Positions 29,160 to 39,453 of a stretch of DNA of 64,000 bases are shown here, one piece after another; positions within the stretch are counted from its first letter, which is position 1, and every line of letters begins with the position of its first letter. Under the pieces are notes generated by a model. The model saw nothing but the letters and a program-made list of their open reading frames with translations. It did no database searches and was not told the DNA's origin. Made by a program: the position numbers and the translations under genes. The stretch lies in NCBI GenBank assembly GCA_027577415.1, contig JANBQS010000017.1, positions 1 to 64,000 on the forward strand. The letters run 5' to 3'. Source of the DNA: Coemansia sp. RSA 922. Lineage: Eukaryota; Kickxellomycota; Kickxellomycetes; Kickxellales; Kickxellaceae.

Positions 29160-32108
29160 TCAGTGTGGCCTTTGTGCTATGCCATGCAGTGCAGTGGCAG
29201 CGTGTGCCAGGTCAGCCAGTTTGGCAGTCATAGCAGCGTTCTGAACACGCAATTCGGCATTGGCCAGGCGCTCAGTCTCAGCCTGCGTCTCAAGCACGCG
29301 CAGACGAGGCACAGCCTCAGCCAGGGCCCGCTCCAAAGCAGCGACATTATCAGACATTGCTGAATGACGGCGGTCCCACGCGCCCTGATGAGCCTCAATA
29401 GCCCTCTCCACGCAGCGCTGCTTCTCGGCCTCATGCTGCACTATCAAATTCTGATGCGCATCGCGGGCAATTCGCTCGCTCAGCTCCAAGTGGTCGCGCG
29501 CTCTAACACACTCTTGCTTCCACTCATCGGCCTCCGTCTCGATCTTCCGGTGCTTGGTCTGAAGCTCATTGTGTTGCTGACGCAGGTCGTTGTGGTCTGT
29601 AGACCACCGGTCCGCTAGCTTCCGCGTCTGCCCCAGATCAGCTGAGAGCTGCTCCGCACGTGCCTGTGCTCGGTTCAGCTCACCGTTGAGGTACATCAGC
29701 TCGGTGTCAGTGCTGGCTAGTAGGCGGTCGTGGCTCTGTTGGACACTCTGAGTGACTGCTGCCTTTAGCGCGGTGACGTAGAGCGAGTGCTGGCGATGGA
29801 GACTGGCGGCTGTCGATACTCCGGATATGAGGCTTGTAATCACAGAGAAGCTTGGCGGCTCACTTGTATCGAGTGGGTTAGCACCATTGCCCGTGATACT
29901 GGCTACTGTGGCTGGAGCAACAAGCAGCCGTGCCTGGCGAATAATTCCCGAAAGCTGCAGTCTGATGGGATCGGTAACGTTGTCGGTGGATTTTGCCAAT
30001 TCGAGAGCTGCCTCGGCCTCGCATGTCCGCAACCACTGTCTAAGAACCACTGAGTAGACTTGGCCAGAAGCGCTAGCAGATGAGCCATTCTCTTCCCCCG
30101 CCTGCAAAGCCGGAGTGGAGACACCCATCCCTTCCTGACCGAGGGGTCCACTGGCTGCAGCTGCCGCTACTCTCATGTCAGTAATAGCTATGACGTCATT
30201 GTCGCCATCAGCCTGGTACGGTGAAGCAGCGCCAGACGAGGTATATGACGAGTTGGAGGGCGTTGCCACGCTAGCAGCCGCCACCAAGTCATTCTGCATT
30301 GCTACCGACTTTGCGCTTTCCTGAGTATGGCCAGCCTGGTGGTAAAGTTTGTCGTCAAGGAACGCCGCCAAAGCCGAACTAGGCGAGGGCATGGTAAAGA
30401 CGTCGGCTATCTCCTGGTACATCAACGACAACATATTGCCAGATGTTGCCTCCTGACAGACGGTGGTGGGCCAGTTGGTAGCAGCGAGATATTTCTGCCA
30501 CAGTGCGCGGAACTCCAAAGACCCGCCTGCCAAATATAGCGCTAGTCCCAGCACGGGCTTATCGACCCAGTAGTACCTACCCATCAATGAAGTGGGCTCG
30601 AGTGGCGGAGAAGGCCGCGTGAAGAGCGGCCCGAGCGCCACAGACACGGCTTCTATTATCAATGGACCCCAGCGCTCAGCTTCATCTCCCGCTCCGGGCG
30701 GAGGAGGGCAGTTAAACGCTACGCATATGAATCGGGCAACGTCGCGGCGGTTCGTAGCTGGGCAGTTGGCAAGCCAGCAGCAGCCCGACTCATCGCTAGA
30801 CACGCGTGGCAGCCTGGGCTCCTCAGACGACCCAGGCAAGCTATATCCAAAGCGCGGCATGGCATCGTCAATGTCCTCGATTCCCGACAGTACCAGCTCA
30901 AACAGCTCGCTAATGACTGATGGCAGCAGACCCAAAGTGCCTTGAGACTCGCCAGTCAATGCACGGACTAGCGGCAAAGAGGCGTCTTCGGGACGAGCAA
31001 CTATAGCCGTAGCCATGCGTAGCAAGGAGTGTAAGTAGCGCCGGTCGAGTTTGGCCATAGCAACCACATGGACAATTGCTGGTACAATCTCGGTCGACTC
31101 AAAGAATGCCGCACGAATAGCCTGTAATGCCGGATTACTCGACTGTTCGCAGTGGGCAATGGCTGTGACCATGCCAGCTACAGCGTCCAAGACTACCAAA
31201 TCATCGTCGACTGTGCCATGTCCGTTGCCCGCTTGCTGGCAGTTGAGGCATAGGTCGGCTGCTAGCACGAGAGTACGGCCGATGTGCGTGGCATCAAACA
31301 GCTTTCCACAAAGCCCATCAGCCAAAATTGTCAGCGGCGATACTTGCGGCTGCCCCGCAGTGACTTTGGCTGGAGGATGCAGCAGAATCAGCGTCAGAAG
31401 ATGCAGGGCTGGCGCGGCGACAATGGGCGCTGGCACGCTGAGGAGTTTGATGACGTGGCGAGCAAACCCACGCAGGGACTCCAAGCCCGCAAGCACCGCC
31501 AGTGCCCCACGCCTGTCCTGCTCAATGAGCTGAGCCGCAACACACAGTAGCTGCGACAGGCGGCTCCCATCAGTCGCAGAATTGCCCAAGGGAGCAGCAA
31601 CTATAGCGTCGACTACCGCACACAACAGCTGCTGATTGCCTCCACTACCAGCAACTCTTAGTAGTCTAGCGTGGGCACGTATTGGCCTTCCGCTTCTGAC
31701 TCTCATCAGCAGGGCCTGCGCTACGCCGGAAGCCACGGGTATTTGGGGACAATTAATTGCAGAGTTGTCTATTATGTCGGCCAGCATAGTGGCTGCCGTG
31801 TCGCTGCTATTGCCACTGTCGCTATTCAGGGCATGTGCCAGAAGAAGCCTCGTCATGCGTGTTCCCGCGCCAACAATATCCATAACGATATCCCCACCAC
31901 CCTTCCTCACTGCTTCGCTAGCGAGATGTGCTGCAGATAGGGCATCCATATACGCCGGGTCTACTAGTCGTAGGCAAGCGCGAATGTCTGCCGAGGACGC
32001 GTAAAGCTTGTAAAGTGACTCTACTGTCTCTGCATCACTCGGCATAGGCCCAGCGTGTCCGACTATTTCGGATATTTGCAACAACGGGTCATTTACCACC
32101 AGCGACAT
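29160..32108 (-). CDS. Helical-repeat head plus coiled-coil tail protein (982 aa), CIP2A/p115-like layout
   Basis: I do not firmly recognise this protein. The start is set at 32108 (MSLVVNDPLLQISEIV); the upstream frame is low-complexity leader. Residues about 1-600 are Ala/Leu-rich helices in the style of armadillo/HEAT repeats. A Ser/Gly-rich disordered linker follows at about 630-700. Residues about 790-965 form a long coiled coil (LNGELNRAQARAEQLSADL onward). The order of helical head, linker and coiled-coil tail is shared by CIP2A-like proteins and by vesicle tethers such as p115/USO1. A short KPVLGLALYLAGGSLEFR segment recalls CIP2A, but only weakly. Dimeric scaffold or tether is the most that can be said. 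Confidence 0.85.
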   Translation of the reverse strand: MSLVVNDPLLQISEIVGHAGPMPSDAETVESLYKLYASSADIRACLRLVDPAYMDALSAAHLASEAVRKGGGDIVMDIVGAGTRMTRLLLAHALNSDSGNSSDTAATMLADIIDNSAINCPQIPVASGVAQALLMRVRSGRPIRAHARLLRVAGSGGNQQLLCAVVDAIVAAPLGNSATDGSRLSQLLCVAAQLIEQDRRGALAVLAGLESLRGFARHVIKLLSVPAPIVAAPALHLLTLILLHPPAKVTAGQPQVSPLTILADGLCGKLFDATHIGRTLVLAADLCLNCQQAGNGHGTVDDDLVVLDAVAGMVTAIAHCEQSSNPALQAIRAAFFESTEIVPAIVHVVAMAKLDRRYLHSLLRMATAIVARPEDASLPLVRALTGESQGTLGLLPSVISELFELVLSGIEDIDDAMPRFGYSLPGSSEEPRLPRVSSDESGCCWLANCPATNRRDVARFICVAFNCPPPPGAGDEAERWGPLIIEAVSVALGPLFTRPSPPLEPTSLMGRYYWVDKPVLGLALYLAGGSLEFRALWQKYLAATNWPTTVCQEATSGNMLSLMYQEIADVFTMPSPSSALAAFLDDKLYHQAGHTQESAKSVAMQNDLVAAASVATPSNSSYTSSGAASPYQADGDNDVIAITDMRVAAAAASGPLGQEGMGVSTPALQAGEENGSSASASGQVYSVVLRQWLRTCEAEAALELAKSTDNVTDPIRLQLSGIIRQARLLVAPATVASITGNGANPLDTSEPPSFSVITSLISGVSTAASLHRQHSLYVTALKAAVTQSVQQSHDRLLASTDTELMYLNGELNRAQARAEQLSADLGQTRKLADRWSTDHNDLRQQHNELQTKHRKIETEADEWKQECVRARDHLELSERIARDAHQNLIVQHEAEKQRCVERAIEAHQGAWDRRHSAMSDNVAALERALAEAVPRLRVLETQAETERLANAELRVQNAAMTAKLADLAHAATALHGIAQRPH

Positions 32109-32518
32109 ATTTTTTTTTAAAAGAAAAGAAATAATAATAAAAAATAACAAGGAAAAAGAAAGAAGAAAGGGTCTCTTGGGTTTCTCTCTTCTCGAGAAGC
32201 TTTGACCATTCGGAAGCCCCTGCATACGTTTCGTTAGAGTAAACATCCCTCGCAATACCACTCTTTTTTTGTGCGGCTCAGCGGCTCACAATAAAGCACG
32301 CGACCAGAGGCGGCCGGTTCACTCCCCCTGATCCAGACAAAAAAAACTAAAGAGCAAAAAGGCGGAGCTTGATGATGAGCAAAAAGGAGCTCTGGGCCTT
32401 TCTACCTTTTATGTCTCTTTGAGTTTTTGTCTCTTACTCGGAAATTCAAATTGTTCTTTAATACTCGTTTTTTTTATTCAAATTTTTATATTTCTTATAT
32501 TGCTAACTCTCTCTAAAA
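32109..32518. promoter_or_regulatory. Divergent promoter, helical-repeat gene / endosulfine gene
   Basis: A 410-bp spacer with poly(A)/poly(T) tracts near both ATGs. It contains GGCTCAGCGGCTC at about 32276-32288 and a GAGCAAAAAGG pair at about 32352 and 32378. No classical TATA identified. Confidence 0.4.
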
Positions 32519-33221
32519 ATGAACCCAAACCGAGGCAAGGTTGACATTAGCGTAGGTATACAAAATAGTTTTTAGACTACTACTACGCAAACAATTTCAA
32601 TTTCAAAAACTAAACACTCCAATTTTTATTTTTTTTTGTCTGTAGAATTTGACTCCGGAGCAGCGGAAGGACCCCATGCAGATCAAGTACGGGCAGCTTG
32701 GCGGTCAGAAAGCCAAGGGTAAGGGCAAATTGCTCTTACCTGAGCGCAAGTACTTTGACAGTGGAGACTATGCAATGTCCAAGGCTGGCAAGAGTGATGA
32801 TGCGGTTGGCTTAAAGCACCCGTCGCCCGAGTCCATCCCACACCAGCAGCTAGCCGCCACCCAAGCCCCGCCGCCACTGGCTGGGTCGTCATCGAGCATT
32901 AGCAGCGGCGGTCTGCCTATTGTCTCTGGTATTGGCATCAGCGTAGGAGCGGCTGGAACGATGGCCAATCCGTCGGGGTTGTCGCCGCCTGCTGCCCACC
33001 ATATTAGCGAAGTGGGAGATGATACTGCGTCTAATCCCCCGACCGGGCTGTCGCCACCAGGCGTCAGTGGAAACCTCCCTCACCTGGGCAGAACTGCCTC
33101 TGTTGATTCCTCAAGCTTGGGCCACGCCCCTGCGCCTGGCGCCGCGCCAGCTGTACGGCCTGCAATTGTTCGTCGCATATCGCAAACGCCTAGCGGCATG
33201 CAGTACCGGGTGAAGGACTAA
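32519..33221 (+). CDS. IGO1: Endosulfine family PP2A inhibitor (IGO1/ENSA-like, 202 aa, one intron)
   Basis: The gene is join(32519..32551, 32646..33221). Exon 1 encodes only MNPNRGKVDIS. The 94-bp intron (GTAGGT to TGTAG, phase 0) is followed by NLTPEQRKDP, giving the typical endosulfine opening. The hallmark FDSGDY is at residues 48-53, with Ser50 as the site phosphorylated by Greatwall/Rim15-type kinases. The phosphorylated protein then inhibits PP2A-B55 and controls mitotic entry or quiescence. The remaining ~140 residues are Pro/Ser/Gly-rich and look disordered, longer than in animal ENSA. The very short first exon makes the gene easy to misannotate. Confidence 0.93.
32552..32645 (+). 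other. Spliceosomal intron (94 bp) in the endosulfine gene
   Basis: Starts GTAGGTATAC after the codon AGC and ends in a T-rich tract plus TGTAG. The phase-0 junction gives DIS-NLTPEQ, matching the family. The alternative donor four bases downstream (GTATAC) would break the frame. Confidence 0.88.
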
Positions 33222-33302
33222 AGGTCATACTTTTTAAACCGTTTTTCTTTTCTTTTCTTTTTCTATCTTTCTAGTCAAATGTATTGCTGAAAAAAAAATA
33301 GC

Positions 33303-35264
33303 TTACAGAGCGTCGAAATTGATTGCATGCAAGGCACGCTGCTTTTCGCGCTGGTCAGCCTTGCGCTCCAGCTTGCCCAGAACAAACACGGTGATAGCCA
33401 GAATGGCCATTGACGACAAAAGAGTAGCCAGAATATAGGGCGTGGATTCCGATCGATTCATATACAGCTCCAAGCGCCAGTCCTCTGTGGAATTGACCGG
33501 AAACACGACCACCCGCGAGTTTGGAATCAGACCCTCGAACGACCGCTCATGGTGGCCCAGGAAGCCAGGCGACCCGACCGAAAAGTCCTCAATATAGTTA
33601 TTAGTCCTTCCAATGCCAATAACCGTATACGGCGTAAACAAAGCCCGGTACGCGGTCTGCGGGGCCTGTGCCGACTGCGCGACGTGCTTCTTCCCCGAGT
33701 CAGTGACCAATACGTACTTGAAGGCAGGGCCCGGAATGCCACCCACGCAGGACTTGCCGCTGAGGTGGGGGCAGGCAAGAGCCTTGATGAAGAAGGCGTC
33801 GGTGAAAAAGTTGTTAAACATGGCTGTCACTCGCTTCTGCCCCTTGCCATCGCGGTAGTACACGAGGAGCGCCAGAGTGCCAGTCCCATCAACGTCAAAG
33901 AAGCTGACGTCTTGCGCGCCCCCCACTTGCTCAAGCGCTGCCACTCCGTCAGCCACCGCCACGTACGATCGGCCATCCAGCTGCTTGCGACTGCCGACCT
34001 TACACTCGCCAGTCTTGCATGAAACGGAGCGCACCAGCCGCACTCGCGTCTCGCCATTGCCACGCTTAGTGACAAACGCCATGTCAGGAAACCCATCGAG
34101 ATCCATATCGCCCAGCCGCACTGCGGGCGGCGCTTGGCCCTGAAAGTCAGTGACAGACGCCAGCAACGTCTCGCCAGCCCATAATGAAGCTACGTCGATT
34201 ACCTGAGAGTCGCCAGGCGGCGTAAACTTGAACTGCTTGTCAGCCTCGCAGATACGCTCAAACTCACGACACTCGCCAGCCTGCTTATTACGAGCCGCCG
34301 CGCCAATACACAGTGGCCGCTGCTCGTTGTAGAGTATGTGGATCTGCGACTTTCCGACTATCGGTACCACCATGTCCAGGCTCCCGTCGCCATTCATGTC
34401 CGCAAACGATACAGGTCCAGCACCAGAGGGCAAGCGGCCCGTCTGCGAGTAGATGAATCCGGCTTTGGAGCTGGTCCAGATCTGATACTCCTCATTGCCC
34501 TGACACACAATAAACAGGTCGGCTCGGCAGTCGCCATCCAGATCAACAAAGGCGCTGGAGTGGGGGCTGGCTGGCTGGCACATTTTCGTCTTTGCGTCGC
34601 TAGATGGCAATCCCATTGGCGCTAGAGCGAGCAATGTCGGCGGTGGAGCCGGAGCAGTGGCATTAGCTGGAGCTGGACTGGCGGTAGTCCACACCCAAGT
34701 CGGGGGAGCCGACGAGTCTTCACGCTGCGTCCACGGAACTCCGCCCAGTAGCGAAATACGACCACTGCCGTCATAATCAAAAGCAAACGGCAAAGCATCG
34801 TTCGCCGACTCCAATTGCCCATACTCCTTAAAGCCCTTGGAAGCATCGCCTAAGAACAGCTGCATCTTCACTTCCTTCGTCTTACTCGACGTACTCTGCA
34901 CCAATACGTCCAGTTTGCCGTCCATATCGTAGTCACCGGGGATTACATTGCTAACTGAGAAACCAGAGGCTACTTTGATATCGGCCGAGTCCAAGTGTAC
35001 AAACTCTTTGGTGCCTCGACGCCATTCCCACAGCTGAACAGTCTTTTGGTCCGGAGTCGCCACGAATAAATCGACTAGTTGGTCGTTTTGGCCACTAAAG
35101 TCTCCGAACGCCAGGGGTGTTCCGCGTAGATTCTCCAACCCAATGTTTACTTCGTATAGCTGATTAAGCTTGAACCGAAATTTGCTACTCGACAAACCCG
35201 AAACAGAACCCAGTAGCAGCAGCAACGCCGCACTCAGCCGGAGTAGACAATTCGGTCTATGCAT
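33303..35264 (-). CDS. ITFG1/LINKIN-like FG-GAP transmembrane protein (653 aa)
   Basis: A type I membrane protein related to T-cell immunomodulatory protein (ITFG1/TIP, LINKIN). The start at 35264 gives a signal peptide (LLRLSAALLLLLGSVSG). The lumenal or outer part has repeated FG-GAP/calcium-loop motifs such as DYDMDGKLDVLV, DLDGDCRADLFI, DMNGDGSLDMVV and DMDLDGFPDMAF, expected to form a beta-propeller. A single TM helix lies near the C-terminus (ILATLLSSMAILAITVFVLG), followed by a short basic cytosolic tail. Length is close to animal ITFG1 (~610 aa). The role in fungi is not established; adhesion or secretory-pathway function is inferred. Confidence 0.9.
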   Translation of the reverse strand: MHRPNCLLRLSAALLLLLGSVSGLSSSKFRFKLNQLYEVNIGLENLRGTPLAFGDFSGQNDQLVDLFVATPDQKTVQLWEWRRGTKEFVHLDSADIKVASGFSVSNVIPGDYDMDGKLDVLVQSTSSKTKEVKMQLFLGDASKGFKEYGQLESANDALPFAFDYDGSGRISLLGGVPWTQREDSSAPPTWVWTTASPAPANATAPAPPPTLLALAPMGLPSSDAKTKMCQPASPHSSAFVDLDGDCRADLFIVCQGNEEYQIWTSSKAGFIYSQTGRLPSGAGPVSFADMNGDGSLDMVVPIVGKSQIHILYNEQRPLCIGAAARNKQAGECREFERICEADKQFKFTPPGDSQVIDVASLWAGETLLASVTDFQGQAPPAVRLGDMDLDGFPDMAFVTKRGNGETRVRLVRSVSCKTGECKVGSRKQLDGRSYVAVADGVAALEQVGGAQDVSFFDVDGTGTLALLVYYRDGKGQKRVTAMFNNFFTDAFFIKALACPHLSGKSCVGGIPGPAFKYVLVTDSGKKHVAQSAQAPQTAYRALFTPYTVIGIGRTNNYIEDFSVGSPGFLGHHERSFEGLIPNSRVVVFPVNSTEDWRLELYMNRSESTPYILATLLSSMAILAITVFVLGKLERKADQREKQRALHAINFDAL

Positions 35265-35448
35265 TGAAAATAAAAGTATATTACAAAAAGAAGAAAATAG
35301 AGTATGACGAAAATAAAAGGGAAAAAAAGAGAGATCACACTTTGTAGCACAAATCGCTTGCATGTGTCAAGGCCTGGGCTGACTAAAAAAATTGTTCACC
35401 TTTTTCATCTCTTTAAATGTTCTCGATACTTTCTTTTGCTTTACTGAT

Positions 35449-37191
35449 ATGAGCAGCTCGATCCGATTCACCAGCTATGACTTGCTGCCAGGACGCGTCC
35501 TCACGCGCATCTTTGAGCACTTGTTCTGGCTACCTATGCGAGACCACAACATGCGTGCGCTCAGTCTGCCGCTCGGTCACCAAGCACTGGTGCCTATCTT
35601 GAGCGTCAGTCATTCATGGCGAGTACGTGCCGCCAAACTCTTCTACCGAGTAGCCACAGTCGTAGCAGGCAACAGCAGCGGGGGTGACCTGGCAACATGG
35701 GCCATACCTACCCAACGACATATGAGCTTGGTAAAGACCAACATTGAGCTGATACTCAACAGCGGCTATGCGCCAAAGACTACTCAGCTCTTGGTATTCT
35801 CCACCGAGACCCAGAGTCCTACAGAAATGGCGGCAACAGTGAGCGCTAGTCGGTTCTGTGAGTTTGTGTGGCCCAGTATCACACACTTGTATTTCTATCA
35901 TCCGCCAGTCTCAGTAATCGAATCTGATATGGAGTCGGCCAACGACACGGCTATTGCGGCCCTCAACCACAGTCTGGCAGTGAGTATGCCTCGCTTGTCG
36001 CATATCAACGCACTATCCAATACACGCGATAGCTTTGGACTGTTCGCCTTGGACGACTTGATTATCGCCAAGTTGTCTCAGCTACGCGCACTGACTGTAC
36101 TGGCTCGAGTACCGCTTCGCTTGGGCGCAGAGGAGCTTCCGCGCTTTCTGACGCGGCTGACTATTCGCAGTTCATTGACAGACTCCAATATCGTATCTGT
36201 TCCTCGAACAGCCTCAGCATCACTGATATCCCTGGATATCGGCCCAGTCTCGCCTGATGACATCTGGGGTCCTTTCAGCAGCAGTATTTCTGACTTTACT
36301 AGCCTGCGAGAACTACGACTGACATTCAGTGCTAACCCAGCAGCCGCACGGATACCCGAAGACAGCAGACACCGGCACTTACACAAGCACTGGGGTCGTC
36401 GTTCTAGCCGCGACTCTACAACAGGCAATGGGTGGCCATTGTTTCCGCGCTTAACTGCTTTGGCTGTCGAAGGATATCCGTATGAGACTGCATATTTCTT
36501 GGAGAATTTTCCCCGCTCGCAGCTGACTCGCCTAGCTCTCCGTCGATGCGCCCACAAAATCTCTAAATTCTCGCTGACGCCCTTTACTGGCCTGATTTCC
36601 TTCAACGGCGATGTGCCCGATTGCAATCCCACCACTACCGAAGGCAATGAGGGTGCAATTGAAGAGTGGGTGGCCCAAACGATGCAAGCCGATATGCCTA
36701 CAATGCGCTCACTCTCACTTAGTGTCGGCCCCGAGATTTTTATCGAGCTGCCAGCACAATTCGGTCTATCTGGATTGCGCCATCTAACGCTTAACACGGG
36801 ATTGCGTATGCCGGAGGTAGAAAAGATATTGCTGTCTTTTGGCCTACTCCGATCACTCAGAGTCACTGTTACTGAGGTGCTTAGCAGAACGCATGAGTAT
36901 TTGAGTCGAACAACTCGCCATAAAAAGTATTTGCCAGCAGAGTTGCAAGAACGCCCCTGGTTGAGCATTACGTTGGAGGATTTGGAGGTATGGCTGTTGG
37001 AGCCCTCGCCTGGTCGCCAGCATCGCGCTTTGCTCAGGATTGTACATATGGCTATGCGCATACCCTCTATTCTACGCATTGCCACGCAGAGAGAATACCT
37101 AGATGAATTGCGGGAATTGGGTCAGCATATGCCTGCTGTGCAAATCACCAATGTGTCTTGTTCTGATACTGACAAGCACATGTGGTGCTGA
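35449..37191 (+). CDS. F-box-like/LRR-like protein, diverged (580 aa)
   Basis: The first ATG in frame is 35449; the upstream frame opens with TTG. The N-terminus has an F-box-like pattern: LLPGRVLTRIFEHLF, then ILSVSHSWRVRAAKLFYR at about residues 50-67. The rest contains irregular leucine-rich stretches (SQLRALTVLARVPLRLG, FTSLRELRLTFSAN, SGLRHLTLNTG), consistent with an LRR-like array. It is a distant member of the F-box-like expansion found at both ends of the window but is GC-richer and lacks the SPAQRLPSDV opening. Substrate-adaptor function is inferred only. It starts 184 bp from the divergent ITFG1-like gene. Confidence 0.78.
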   Translation: MSSSIRFTSYDLLPGRVLTRIFEHLFWLPMRDHNMRALSLPLGHQALVPILSVSHSWRVRAAKLFYRVATVVAGNSSGGDLATWAIPTQRHMSLVKTNIELILNSGYAPKTTQLLVFSTETQSPTEMAATVSASRFCEFVWPSITHLYFYHPPVSVIESDMESANDTAIAALNHSLAVSMPRLSHINALSNTRDSFGLFALDDLIIAKLSQLRALTVLARVPLRLGAEELPRFLTRLTIRSSLTDSNIVSVPRTASASLISLDIGPVSPDDIWGPFSSSISDFTSLRELRLTFSANPAAARIPEDSRHRHLHKHWGRRSSRDSTTGNGWPLFPRLTALAVEGYPYETAYFLENFPRSQLTRLALRRCAHKISKFSLTPFTGLISFNGDVPDCNPTTTEGNEGAIEEWVAQTMQADMPTMRSLSLSVGPEIFIELPAQFGLSGLRHLTLNTGLRMPEVEKILLSFGLLRSLRVTVTEVLSRTHEYLSRTTRHKKYLPAELQERPWLSITLEDLEVWLLEPSPGRQHRALLRIVHMAMRIPSILRIATQREYLDELRELGQHMPAVQITNVSCSDTDKHMWC

Positions 37192-37408
37192 ACTTATATT
37201 CATTCAAATGTAATTGTATTTAAGCGCCTTCATGTTATGAGAACAATAGCCAAAGCGTACATGCATTTTTGAGCATGTGACCTTTTTTTCATATGTTTAT
37301 GCCTCTTATCGATCCTTCATTTTACATAATAATATAAAGCCCCCTTTTTTTGGTATATCACATCCCCCCTTTCCTCGACACGTCTCCTCCATCAACAATA
37401 CTATCACA
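37192..37408. promoter_or_regulatory. P450 promoter with TATA box
   Basis: TATAAAG at 37333-37339 lies 70 bp upstream of the P450 ATG at 37409, which supports that start over the longer frame beginning at 37277. Confidence 0.55.
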
Positions 37409-38965
37409 ATGCTACCGCCACCACTTTTTGACTCGACTTCAATGTTTGCCCTTGCTGGAACGACTTTGGCGCTATATGTGCTGTTTGTCGTTAGTCGCAG
37501 TTTACTACGCCTCATCTTTTCTCCATTGAACAAAATCCCTGGTCCATTCATAAACTCGTTCACCAATCTGCCGCTACTCTACAACATCATTCGAGGCACA
37601 TACTGCGAGTATTCGATTGGGCTACATACGCAATACGGCGAGGTAGTGCGCCTAGGCCGCGACCAGGTATCAGTGTCCAATGCCTCAGAGCTGCGCCGCA
37701 TCCTCGCTACACACAACTTTCGCAAGGGCGCCAACTACGAGCGCAGCACATATCTGGTGCCAACTCTATTCTCGACTTCTGACCCTGAGCTTAATCACAC
37801 ACGCCGCCGCCAGTTTGGCAGTCTCTACTCCATGTCGTCAATTCGCTCCATGGAAGACCTCATCCTCGAGCATGGCGTACTCTCGCTGATAAAGGCATGG
37901 GATAGGGCGCTGAAAGAATCCCCTACAGCGAACAGTGCAACTGTCAATTACCACTATGGATTCCACGGTATGAGCTTTGACATTATTGGTATACTGGGAT
38001 TTGGCAAGAGCTTTAACGTATTGTCTCAGGGTGACACCACGATGACTGACGCGTTCCACAAAATGCTGATTTTACTGGCAATGTTTGGTCGTCTTCCGAT
38101 TATCCGACGTATGCGCTGGGCATTCAAATCTCTATTTGAAGCCAAGGACTACGTTACCACTGTTGTCTATCGCTCGATCGAAACTCGCAAAGCCTTTATT
38201 GCCGAAAATGGTAAGCCGCCACGTGTGGATCTTTTGCAAAAGATCATTGATGCCAAGGATCCAATGACTGGCCAAGTCATTGACATGCCTAGTTTGGTTT
38301 CGGAGACCGTGCTGTTACTGGCCGCAGGCACTGATACGACCAGCAACACGTTGTCATGGACTATTATGCATTTGATGCATTATCCCGATGTGTACCAGCG
38401 TCTGCGCGATGACATCCGCCGAGAATTTCCCGACCACTCGGCTCCTATTCACTACGAAGAGGCTCGTATGCGCTTGCCCTACCTAACAGCTGTTATCAAC
38501 GAGTCTATGCGAGTGAGCCCATCAGTTGCTAGCTACCTTCCACGCCGCCTCCCAATGGACGGAAGTGGAGCAACGGTCTGTGGCTATTACATTCCTCACG
38601 ACACTGCCGAGATATGCCTCGGAATTGCTGCTGCCCATTGTAGCAGCGATGTTTGGCCAGATCCATGCAGATTCAATCCAGAGCGGTTCATGGGTGCTGA
38701 TGCTGAGAGCAATTGGAAGAATATGTTTGCATTTAGTTCGGGTGTGCGCATGTGTATTGGACGCAATGTGGCGTGGGTCGAGCTGTACACTACGCTGGCT
38801 AATCTCTTGCGCAGATACGATTTTAAGCTCCCTGACAATGCGCCCTATGGACCACATCGGCTTTTGAATGGTATTCCAGAAGAAATCCCTGGTATTGCGT
38901 TTATCACTAGTGGGCCGAAAGATCCTAAAGCAAACTGCCAAGTTGAGATATCGCTTGCTTGTTAA
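37409..38965 (+). CDS. Cytochrome P450 monooxygenase (518 aa)
   Basis: A membrane-anchored haem-thiolate monooxygenase. The ATG at 37409 places an N-terminal TM anchor (LAGTTLALYVLFVVSRSLL), followed by the Pro-rich hinge KIPGPF. The I-helix oxygen-binding motif AAGTDTTS is at about residues 305-312, and the K-helix ExxR is ESMR near 367. The haem loop FSSGVRMCIGRNVA carries the iron ligand Cys449. Length is typical. The substrate cannot be predicted. The gene is a single exon and lies next to the AT-rich transposon-bearing island, so it could be accessory, but its codon use resembles the core genes. Confidence 0.95.
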   Translation: MLPPPLFDSTSMFALAGTTLALYVLFVVSRSLLRLIFSPLNKIPGPFINSFTNLPLLYNIIRGTYCEYSIGLHTQYGEVVRLGRDQVSVSNASELRRILATHNFRKGANYERSTYLVPTLFSTSDPELNHTRRRQFGSLYSMSSIRSMEDLILEHGVLSLIKAWDRALKESPTANSATVNYHYGFHGMSFDIIGILGFGKSFNVLSQGDTTMTDAFHKMLILLAMFGRLPIIRRMRWAFKSLFEAKDYVTTVVYRSIETRKAFIAENGKPPRVDLLQKIIDAKDPMTGQVIDMPSLVSETVLLLAAGTDTTSNTLSWTIMHLMHYPDVYQRLRDDIRREFPDHSAPIHYEEARMRLPYLTAVINESMRVSPSVASYLPRRLPMDGSGATVCGYYIPHDTAEICLGIAAAHCSSDVWPDPCRFNPERFMGADAESNWKNMFAFSSGVRMCIGRNVAWVELYTTLANLLRRYDFKLPDNAPYGPHRLLNGIPEEIPGIAFITSGPKDPKANCQVEISLAC

Positions 38966-39453
38966 TTTCAATTGAATATAGTCCTTAACATCATGTAACC
39001 CTTTTCAAGTCATATTGTTAGACTAACCATGTCTGGTGTGGCATATGTCAAATTAGCTCATTAACTGGACTGCTTGTAATAATGCAACAAAATCTATTGT
39101 CATATCCGGCTGCGTCAATAATTAATAACTTGTATTGCTCTCATTCTTATTAATTTGTATTTGTCCAATTGATTCTTGTTCATTGGAATTTTCGTTTATA
39201 AACTTACTCCATTTAAATGTCGCGCTGACACAATGACCAATGCTCCTCGTGTTAGCTCTCGAGTGAGGGGCCAAACACTCACTTTTTCGACAACTCGGAA
39301 CCTAGGGTTGTTTTCACCAAACATTTTAAAACGCAGCGCAAGTACTCACACTACTGCCAATTAGAGGTCTTTTATAGTGTGTTTACGATAACTGTAGTGT
39401 ATTGTCTCATTTTTACTAATGCATATTTTCCAAAACATTCTAATAACGTAGAC
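38966..39453. other. Intergenic, nothing recognised
   Basis: AT-rich stretch between the P450 gene and the left transposon copy. Open frames are short and featureless. Confidence 0.45.

Noticed and set aside
32270..32340. tRNA-like phrases (GGCTCAGCGG and GGTTCACTCC) upstream of the endosulfine gene
   Set aside because: They vaguely resemble A and B boxes, but no acceptor or anticodon stem can be folded and no T-run terminator follows on that strand.
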